This document shows positions 56,367 through 64,000 of a DNA stretch of 64,000 nucleotides, in pieces. The notes beneath the pieces are model-generated. The model had not been told where the DNA came from and did no database searches. It was given only the letters and a program-made list of their open reading frames with translations. Each line of letters begins with the position of its first letter. The stretch's first letter is position 1. The DNA comes from Strigamia acuminata (taxonomy: Eukaryota > Arthropoda > Chilopoda > Geophilomorpha > Linotaeniidae): the NCBI GenBank assembly GCA_949358305.1, contig OX442322.1:1738001-1802000 (forward strand), in the 5' to 3' direction. Position numbers and translations under genes: made by a program.

Positions 56367-58283
56367 GCAATTGCACCAATTCACGTGCTCCAGACCAAGT
56401 TTCAACAGGGTATCTTCCAATTCTATGCCCCATTCTCATCCAGACTGATGTAAACCGTATATTGCTCGAAGGAGCTTAGAAACGTAGTTTTCTTTTCCTT
56501 GAGCAATAAAACCTTTCGGTTGATGCATGTAAATCGTTTTGTGCAGTTTTGCGTAAAGATACGCACACTTTACGTCCGCCTGGACATAGGACCACTTTAA
56601 CATGCAGACCAAAAGCGTGAACATGAAGCGAACAATTGAAAAGTCCACCACAGGTGAGAAAGTTTCCTCATATGAATCTCCATAGACTTGTGAGAAGCCC
56701 TGCGCCACAAGTCTTGCTTTGTATCTGGCGATTTCTCCTTTATCGTTCGGCTTGACAGTATAAATCCATTTGCACCCAATTATCTTCATGTCGAGTGGCG
56801 GTGGAACCAACTCCCATACTTCACACTCGTGCATCGTATCGATTTCGTCACACATTGCATGATCCCATTCCTTCTTCTCCGGTAAAGTAGCTATCTGCTC
56901 AAAACGTGTAGGAATGTAAACTTCAAGGTGATTCGCTTCTAAGTCGGGGATTAAATCGTCCATTGTTGTGTTCGACTCAAAAGGCTTCTTTTTCCTTTTG
57001 TCATCAAAAAGGTGTTCTGGAACACGAAGATTATGATCCGCGCAATAACGTTTCACGTCTGGTATCGATCGAAGTTTAAGCTTGTCATATCCTTCGATTG
57101 TGTACTCATAATCTTTATGTCCAGTTGTTCGAGTCTTTTCCGTTTTCCTCCAAACGAGTGCGGGTATTGTTGCAACTGGATTCACAGGTGCTTGTCCAGG
57201 TTGTGGCAAAACGTTTGGAAACTTCGCTCCTGGTACGTTATGTTGCAACTTCTCGTTCGGCAGTCTAAATTTCAATTTAACTAGAGGCAATTCCAGTTCT
57301 GGATCTTCTCCTTTCTTGATTGGCTGCGGCGGGGGTAGCGGTGGCCTGACATCCTCATCGGAGTAATACTGACGATCGTTGTCGTCCAAATTATCTTCTA
57401 AGTTGTCAATATACGTTGTATATTTCTCTGGTAGGCCCAGCACGCCTTCAACTCCGCGCCTGCTTTCAACGAATTTGACATCGCTGGTTTCAATGACTTT
57501 TGAAAAGTCTGGTAGCCAAATTCTATAACCTTTTGTAATCCTCGAATAGCCGAGCATGATTCCGTGCAGTCCCTTGTTATCTATCTTGCCGTCTCGTACT
57601 TTCTTCTGCACGAAGCATAAACTTCCAAATTTCTTCAAATGACGAAAAGATGGTTTTCGACCATAATAAAGCTCCATCGGCGTCTTCTCCGAATTCAGCT
57701 TCGCAATCCTATTCCTGAGATAGTTGAATGTTAGAATTGCTTCACCCCAAAATCGGTGTTCCAATTGTGCATCATAGACAAGAGCTCGAATTCCATTCGC
57801 CAAAGTTTGGCTCAGTCTTTCCAAAACTCCATTCTGGACTGGTGTATATGCATTCGTTCTTTCGTGGGCAATTCCTTGCTCCTCAAGGTACAATCCGAAT
57901 TTATTGGAACAGAACTCCATCCCATTGTCTGTTCGTATGGCTAAAATCAATTTCCCGAGTAGTCGCTCGATTCGTTTCACGTGTTTCTTAAACAATTCAA
58001 ATACTTCATCCTTTTGTTTCATCAAGTACACCGTTGAATGTCGTGAATAATCATCTGTGATGGTAAGGAAATACCTATTCCCCGATAGTGTAGGTGTTCC
58101 AAAAGCTCCGCATACATCCATATGTAGAAGTTCTAGTGGTCCCTTCGATCTAATACCCGGCAAAGCTTTATGTATTATCGACTTCTTCTTTGCCAGTGTA
58201 CACACGTCGCATTGTGTGATTGGGACATCCAGCACGGGCAATCCAATTACCGCTTCTGTTTTGCTGATTTGTTGCACGCTAGG
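56367..58283 (-). pseudogene. Copia B integrase and reverse transcriptase N-terminal part
   Basis: Integrase zinc-domain end (CDVCTLAKKKS), DDE core (LHMDVCGAFG, IRTDNGMEFCS, and GVLERLSQTL with the Glu), then the linker and RT start (WIYTVKPNDKGEIARYKARL, QADVKCAYLYAKL, YGLHQSG). TGA at about 56436 follows HQSG, where Copia A and C have Arg. The frame then continues to the hAT-type MITE border at NCVY. Confidence 0.88.
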
Positions 58284-58289
58284 AAAGTT

Positions 58290-59300
58290 GTTTCTAGCAG
58301 CGATGGATGGTCAGGTCGTTTTGCCTGGTTTTGTGTTGAATATTTTTGTTATGCTTCTGATAAATTGTTTTAAAGTGTTTTTTGCCTCAATTGATTAAAA
58401 GAGAATCTTTGTGTTTCAGTTTCTATTTTAATTAGTTTTTCTAAGTGAGAGTTTTTTTTCAACTTGTTTTATTGTTTACAAAAATGTTTGATTGCAATCT
58501 TTAGAGTTTAACGTGATCATTACTCTCGACACCATTTCTGTAATCTTCATATCAGACGTGTCTACCTTGAAAAAGGATTATAATTGTTAATTTTCAATTT
58601 ATGTATTTTAAAAAGACTCATTGTTAATATTTCTAGTTATAATTTGAATTTCTGTTTCATTTTAAGTTTGTCTCGAATGGTAAATTTCGGGCCACGTCAT
58701 TTTGGAGTGCTGTGATTGGTCAAGACGTTCGGGGGGCTTTTACTTTAATTTGGGTTTTCTTGACAATTTGTTTAAGTGTTTTCTCGTGCTAAGGGCCATT
58801 GAGAGCGTTTTGATGGGTTCAGTTAACCGTTTAATCTTGAATTTGTGTCATTTTTGGGTTTTGGAAGAGTTAGGCTTATTTAGCAAAAAGTGCTTGCCAT
58901 ACGGAATTTTATTTGGCCCAGTCTTGTTTTTTGCACAGTTTTTGCCTTTGCATTTTGTAGTTCCTCATTTTTCAACAATGTAACTGTATGTTCCTTTTTG
59001 CGCGTGCAATTGTTATGTCTTTGTATTCTTGGCAATCCAGTTGCCACTCTTCAGTTTGTAACTGATTAAAGCAGATGTGTTTTTATTTGCTCGTCCTTTC
59101 TTTCGTTTCAACAATGGGAAGAGAGGAGTAGGAGTTTTCATTTTCTCCCAGGTGAGGAGAACAGACACAGCAACCGCCATCTTTTCCACTGCTCTACACG
59201 GGAGTACTACAACCTTGCACTATACGATCTTCAGAGTTGCTAGGGAGCAACTGCTATCCAACTCCACCGTGGTGACCACATCATAGGTGGCGCTGTGAAC
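58290..59300. mobile_element. Unclassified 1.0-kb insertion in Copia B
   Basis: It interrupts the integrase zinc domain between RLGHI and NFPSV. Flanks AAAGTT (58284-58289) and AAAGTG (59301-59306) look like a 6-base duplication with one change. The ends share only GTT and an inner CAGCG (GTTTCTAGCAGCG versus GTTCACAGCG). The 93-codon plus-strand frame (58702-58983) is not recognisable. Superfamily unknown. Confidence 0.7.
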
Positions 59301-60767
59301 AAAGTGAATGTGTCCTAGTCGTTCGTGCCAAAGTCGTGCCTCTTCTGGATTTGAAGCAGTCTTGCTTGACTCAAATGATTGTTGTTTCTTCTCTTCACTA
59401 ATATTGGCCTTGTTCTTCTCCTTTTCTTTTAGTTTCTCAAAGTCGAGCTTTTCGTCGCTAAGTCGAATATAATAGAGTCTGTCCTTCTTGATGCCCTCCA
59501 TTAACTGCCTTTTCCATTGTGGGTCATAGATTTTTACTAAGCCCGCTCCAATAGCGACTCTTCATCTCGCTTCGTCAATACACGGCCCCGACAACAAGTT
59601 TCTTCGTAAGTCCGGCGCATAGTAGACCTTTTTAAGTGTGATTGGAATTGTGTCGTTTCCAACTAAACACATGATGCAGACATCCCCAACTCCTTGTATT
59701 TGGATGAGAGTTTTCTTGTCAGCTTGGCTAATTGTTCCAGTCATTTCTCTAAAATTGTGAAACTGATTTCTATCTTTGCAGAAATGTGCAGTTGCTCCAG
59801 TATCGTAAATCCAGCAGTTGTTGGCTTCGCTACACTGCAGCATCTCTTGTTCACTTAGTTCCGTGAGGAATCCTACATCTAACATGTTGGTGTCAAGTTC
59901 CTCGACCGTATTCGATTTCATGTTGCTATTTGTGACCAATTGCAACTGTGCTGTGCAATCTTTAGCCCAATGTCCATTTTGGTTACACCGGAAACACGGC
60001 CCCCGTCCCGTTGATCCGGTTGTGTTTCCTCTAAAATTTCCTCTTGTATTTCTGCCGCCTCGATAATTTGATCTGCCGCCCTTTTGTCCAGCTTGGTATC
60101 CACGATTATTCTGACTAAAATTCCCTTGTTGTTGTTGTTGTGACTTTGAAGAATTTTCACTCCCTTTGGCTGAGCTTGGCCCTGTACTGAAAGCGTCTAT
60201 GATCTGCCCCTGGCCTGAATCTCTCTTCTGTTGAGCGAGACGTCCTTCTTCAGCAACCAATTCAGCCTCAACCTTCTCTAAAGTGAAATTCGCATCCTCC
60301 CATCTGTAGATAGCCTGCACAATGGACTGATATTCCTGCGGCAAATATCGAATAAGTTGAAAGGCTTGATACAAATTGTCCAGTTGGTGCTTCACATCGG
60401 CCAATTTCTCGCGGCATTTCGTATTTTCGCCGCAAAAACTCCAATTGTTTCCGTTGCTGGGTCATATTTTAAGCTGAAAAACTCGTCCAGTAATCGTATG
60501 ATTCGTGCGCGAGAAACTGGTTCAAAGTTCAGCTTTAATGTGTTCCATGCCAATGAAGTAGTAGATTAAACTAAAAGCCCGTCCTTTCCTCAGTTTGTAA
60601 TCGGAACGATTGCGCCATGATGCTCCTGGTGCTAATGCTTCTTCTGAGCCGTCGGTGAAAGCCCAGCAGCCGTGGTGCATTAACAAAACCTTGATTTGCT
60701 GTTTCCACATATCATAGTTTGTCCTATTTAGCAATGTCACCTTTCTTTCCGGTTTGTCTGAATCCAT
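59301..60767 (-). pseudogene. Copia B gag and protease
   Basis: The gag start MDSDKPERKVTLLNRTNYDM at 60767 is followed by a frameshift in 60405-60525. The frame then carries Gln/Gly/Arg-rich sequence, a CCHC knuckle (CFRCNQNGHWAKDC), the protease site DTGATAHF and VYYAPDLRRNLLS. Another shift near 59560 leads to the pre-integrase segment (RLYYIRL...LWHERLGHI), cut by the 1.0-kb insertion. Confidence 0.88.
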
Positions 60768-61456
60768 TGTGGTTTGGAAGTACTAACTTGTCAACCAGCG
60801 CACACACACACTTTTTCAGCAAAAACACCTTTTTCTACTGGATAATCACAACAAAGTGCAAAGTTGTGATGTTAGTTCGCTCTTATAGTTAAGTTAGTAC
60901 ATCTAACCTGACACAGCACTAAGCTAAGAGATATATTCAAAATATATTCGAAATATACACTGAAATTGTTCATAAATATGATGTTTTCCTGCCGCAAATT
61001 GTCCAATAATATCCCAGCTCGTTCTCCGTTCGTTTTCAAATTCCTCTCGTTCGTTTGTGCTTTTCTTCCTACTTCTTAATTCCCGTTCACACTTCACGTG
61101 TGGTTGATGGGAATTTGCGTCGCTTCGTTGCACTAGTCGACACGTTTTCCTGACGTAAAATAGTGACACGTCGTCGATGCGTATCGGCGCTTTCTGATCC
61201 TGAAATAAATTCCCAAAAACAGGAATAAAAAAGGAATAAATGAAAAGTCAAGTATAGTTCGAACCAAATTATTGCTCCTGCACTGCTTGGCATCCAGTTG
61301 TCGCCTTGAAAACCGCGAAATCCAGGCAGAGACACAAGTTGTTTACATCCACCATGGGCGCCGCCATTTTGGATTTTTGAGGAATTCTTCACTGCTGACC
61401 TCGAAATGACTCAAAAAGTTCTGCACTCACTCTGGGTGTTTTTCCGGCGATAAATC
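60768..61456. other. Copia B leader region
   Basis: Untranslated leader between the primer site and gag. Short frames here are not protein-like. Confidence 0.6.
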
Positions 61457-61467
61457 GGCCCATAACC
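61457..61467 (-). other. Copia B primer-binding site, internal initiator tRNA-Met type
   Basis: The minus strand reads GGTTATGGGCC directly after the LTR. It matches the anticodon-stem region of initiator tRNA-Met, the priming mode of Drosophila copia, rather than the CCA end. Confidence 0.75.
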
Positions 61468-61468
61468 T

Positions 61469-61785
61469 TGTTAAATACAGCTCCTAAATTGTGTGAGTTG
61501 TATAAGTTGACAGTGGTGTGGAAAAACTCCAGATTAGTAAGAAACAAGCCAGGTGTTCACAGGTGTGAATCATAACACAGAGTGCTAGTTTATTCTCAAC
61601 TCATGTGACTCCCAAGGTATACAGAGCCACCTATAGACATAATACATTAGTTATATGTGAGACATTGCGAACACTGGTAATGCTAAAAGCAACGTCAAAG
61701 TAAAAATATAATGAACAGAGAACAAAAGCATCACTTGATGATACGATACAAATACAAAGTGATTGAGACATATAATAACTTAACA
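61469..61785 (-). repeat. Copia B 5' LTR, 317 bases
   Basis: Partner of 45774-46090. The ATAAT duplication follows at 61786-61790. Confidence 0.9.
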
Positions 61786-61790
61786 ATAAT

Positions 61791-62436
61791 TGACTCCGTG
61801 GTCGCTGATCCCTGGACCACGTAGCTGTAGCTGTGTTTAGCGCACAAATGGTGTGAATTTCACACGTGGAAGCGTGTATAACGACAATGGGCGCCGTCTC
61901 GACCCGAGACGAACGTAACACGGATGTTTTGCCGTGAAAAACAAGTGCGCGTGGCCTAATGTCACTTATCTGCGCGAAAACTATAGACTAAGCACTTATA
62001 AACGTGCTAGGTTAACTGGCAATGAGTTAAAACAATAAAATATAATGTTTAATGGAAATAATGCTTACAAATGATGTTCCTATTCTTTTGAAATGGTTGG
62101 AAAACATCCTCGCACCTGTGTGCAGCCATCTTGGGTGAGAATAACAAAAGATAACACCATCTGGTGTTAGAATTGGGCAATATAAAACTAAATATACTAC
62201 ATGGTGCATGAAACCTCATGCATTGAATGAGTAACTAACAAATAATGTGCTTGATGCACTTAATAAATCAATTGACCTACGGAACAACCTGAGATACATC
62301 GCAAAATAAGAGAAAACATTTGAAACAACTAAAATACATCGAGATACATTAAATCAAACAAAGAACATTGAATATTATCGATATAAAAATAGGTTTTGTA
62401 TCCGTACCGAATCATATGGCACAAAATATGCCAACA
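61791..62436 (-). repeat. Region containing the 3' LTR of Copia C
   Basis: The minus strand starts TGTTGGCATATTTTG right after the purine tract GGGGGAATT, so the LTR's inner border is 62436. The outer border cannot be fixed because the partner LTR lies outside the window. No genes here. Confidence 0.5.
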
Positions 62437-62447
62437 AATTCCCCCAT
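62437..62447 (-). other. Copia C polypurine tract
   Basis: The minus strand reads TGGGGGAATT immediately before TGTTGG, the same arrangement as in Copia A. Confidence 0.7.
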
Positions 62448-62667
62448 GATTCGATACTGATCTGGGAAACTGGATGAACAACTGGAAGAGTAAGACGAGA
62501 CTTATGGTGTACTGATGTGTAAGAATGAAAACAATAAATCGAATCATCGTGCCGGGTACTGTAACACAATCACAATAAAGCCCGAAAATTCCCACAGAAC
62601 ACAACGATCCTCGGAGTCGGTAAAATAACTTAAGAATGTCTTAGTCGGTTAAAGTTGAAAAATTCCG

Positions 62668-64000
62668 TTAATTAGTTGGTTGACGATCGGACGACAGCCA
62701 TTTGGTAAAAATGTCTGCAATGTTGACGTCGCCGGGAATCTTTCGAAGTTGAAATCGCTTGGCCACATACCACTCCCTCAACCAATGGTACCTCACGCGG
62801 ATGTGTTTAGTCTTGCTATTCTCGACATCGTTCGACGTGAATTGAATCGATGCGAGAGCGTCGGAGTATACGATTGGCAATGATAAACGATTAAGAAACG
62901 GGAGTTGATGGAATACATGATCGAGCCAGTACAGCTCCTTCACGCATTCCACGAGAGCGATGAATTCTGCCTCCATCGTGGAACACGCTACTGACGATTG
63001 CTTTTTACAGCTGCATCCGATGGGTATGTTGCCAATAAAGGTAATAAAACCGCCGAAACTCAGAGATGTTGCGGTGTCGGAAGGCCACGAAGCGTCAGTA
63101 CATGCCCAAAGTTGGCTCGAGTTGCATCCAGAGAGTTCGATCGTGTAATCAGCCGTGTTTGCTACACATCTCAAAACTTGGAGTAATGCCCGAATATGCG
63201 TGTCATTGTAGCAATTGTTGTATTGTGACAAGGCGATGATCGAATATAAAATGTCCGGACGTGTTCTGGAAGTCAAAAAGAGTAATGATCCGATTAACGA
63301 GCGGTATGGAAAATCTGGTAAATTTTCCTTCGATCCTTTCACGAGCATCGTTCCTACTGTGACCGGGACTTTGATCATCCGATCCGGTGTGATATCGAAC
63401 TTCTTAAGAATTTTTGCAATGTATGCGCGCTGTGAAATGAAAGTCCGGCCCGCGGATCTAATGAATTCTACGCCGAGCAACTTCAATATGGGTCCGAGAT
63501 TGACAATTTGAAATTTCGTTGAGATCAATTGAATAAGGTGTGTTAAGACGTTGTCGGTTGCGTAGAATAAAACTATATCGTCCACGTACACGAGCATAAT
63601 GGCCGATTTCCCGAATACGTAAACGCAGTTGCACGCCGGTAGTTTGCGAAAATCGAGTGCACGGAGAGTTTCATCAAGTTTTTCGTACCATTGTCGGCCG
63701 GATTGGTGAAGGCCGTACAATGACTTGATCAATAACCAGACGTTGTTCGGGTTCGAGCACGTTGCGCCGGCTGGAATTCGCATATAAACACGATGTTCAA
63801 GGTCTCCGTAGAGGTACGCGCACTTTACATCCAAGTGCGCGTCCTTCCACCCAAGTAGAGATACGAGGAGACAAAAGAAGAATCGAATTAGCACAAAATT
63901 AACGACGGGGCTGAAAACTTCGTCGTAGTCTACGCCAAGCGTTTGGCGGAAGCTTTGCGCAACAAGTCGGGCTCGATAGCGAGAAATCTTTCCGGTGGCG
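62668..64000 (-). CDS. Copia C reverse transcriptase and RNase H, cut by the window edge
   Basis: The frame is open to the last base of the window, so the ATG at 63894 is internal. Seen: KISRYRARLVAQSFRQTLGV, DAHLDVKCAYLYGDL, YGLHQSGRQWYEKL and active-site MLVYVDDIVLF. Then LLGVEFIRS, RNase H ACTDASWPSDTA, TMEAEFIALVECVKELYW, SDALASIQF, KHIRVRYHWLREW and IPGDVNIADIFTKW. No lesion is visible in this part. It is a third Copia family, closest in layout to Copia A and read on the same strand. Confidence 0.92.
   Translation of the reverse strand, partial: ATGKISRYRARLVAQSFRQTLGVDYDEVFSPVVNFVLIRFFFCLLVSLLGWKDAHLDVKCAYLYGDLEHRVYMRIPAGATCSNPNNVWLLIKSLYGLHQSGRQWYEKLDETLRALDFRKLPACNCVYVFGKSAIMLVYVDDIVLFYATDNVLTHLIQLISTKFQIVNLGPILKLLGVEFIRSAGRTFISQRAYIAKILKKFDITPDRMIKVPVTVGTMLVKGSKENLPDFPYRSLIGSLLFLTSRTRPDILYSIIALSQYNNCYNDTHIRALLQVLRCVANTADYTIELSGCNSSQLWACTDASWPSDTATSLSFGGFITFIGNIPIGCSCKKQSSVACSTMEAEFIALVECVKELYWLDHVFHQLPFLNRLSLPIVYSDALASIQFTSNDVENSKTKHIRVRYHWLREWYVAKRFQLRKIPGDVNIADIFTKWLSSDRQPTN

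Larger units (their letters stand above)
45774..61785 (-). mobile_element. Copia B retrotransposon with nested insertions
   Basis: LTRs at 45774-46090 and 61469-61785 (TGTTAA...TTAACA) are flanked by ATAAT (45769-45773 and 61786-61790), a 5-base Copia-type duplication. The two LTRs differ at about five positions. Removing the Gypsy (46198-54816), the hAT-type MITE (55750-56358) and the 1.0-kb insertion (58290-59300) leaves a roughly 5.8-kb element. Coding has several frameshifts and a TGA, so it is defective. Confidence 0.92.

Noticed and set aside
77-56440. Reading the TGA codons as selenocysteine or a recoded genetic code
   Set aside because: Other genes here stop normally, the affected loci are mostly decaying transposons, and Arg to stop change is simpler.
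55742-56479. Pro/Val/Ser-rich frames around the CCCGTCCCG repeats
   Set aside because: They are products of simple repeats inside the hAT-type MITE.
58702-58983. 93-codon plus-strand frame as a gene in the 1.0-kb insertion
   Set aside because: Hydrophobic, AT-driven composition with no homology or start context; probably chance.

Overview
The window looks like a transposon-rich, gene-poor stretch of an animal nuclear genome, most likely an arthropod. The evidence is a FEM-1B-like ankyrin gene, a Dicer-type gene with GT-AG introns, a P-superfamily THAP transposase, an env-bearing Gypsy retrotransposon, and Copia elements primed by initiator tRNA-Met. One of those Copia elements uses the internal tRNA-half type of priming known from Drosophila copia. 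The species cannot be named from the sequence. I saw no rRNA, tRNA gene, CRISPR or operon structure.

Layout. (1) 1-1261: minus-strand FEM-1B-like gene running off the left edge, with an in-frame TGA at 77-79. (2) 3977-10438: an exact-looking giant palindrome (arms 4096-6909 and 7625-10438, 715-base spacer) made of the 5' half of a P-type transposon. Each arm carries a Tc1/mariner-like element, which itself carries a solo LTR. (3) 10439-19960: AT-rich DNA with minisatellites, palindromes, a 208-codon ORF of unknown function, a solo LTR (17918-19053) and a non-LTR reverse transcriptase remnant. (4) 20025-29290: a repeat block split by a DNA-polymerase-B-type N-terminal ORF. Next to it lies a multi-exon Dicer-like gene fragment on the minus strand whose two RNase III centres have lost key residues and whose last-but-one exon is split by a 2249-base CACTA-like element. 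(5) 29520-31365: a short MITE and a candidate membrane micropeptide. (6) 31366-37493: Copia A, nearly full length, with a truncated 3' LTR. (7) 37494-40350: a satellite array with 46-50 base units. (8) 40468-42544: a truncated LTR element (LTR, tRNA-Pro-like primer site, gag-like gene). (9) 45774-61785: Copia B, with its TSD, containing an almost intact Gypsy (46198-54816, gag-pol-env, TSD TCAG), a hAT-type MITE and a 1.0-kb unclassified insertion. (10) 62437-64000: the 3' part of Copia C, cut by the window edge.

How it fits together. The nesting order and LTR identities agree. The inner Gypsy LTRs differ at about 4 of 595 bases, and the outer Copia B LTRs at about 5 of 317. All LTR retroelements from 31 to 64 kb lie on the minus strand, so a plus-strand transcript would be antisense to every one of them. 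That is the arrangement of unistrand piRNA clusters such as flamenco, but here it is only a hypothesis. Several genes are interrupted by TGA where the relatives have, or would fit, arginine, which suggests CGA to TGA decay. The clearest oddities are the palindrome, the dead Dicer-like gene bracketed by two copies of a polymerase element's 5' end, and the mono-oriented retroelement block.
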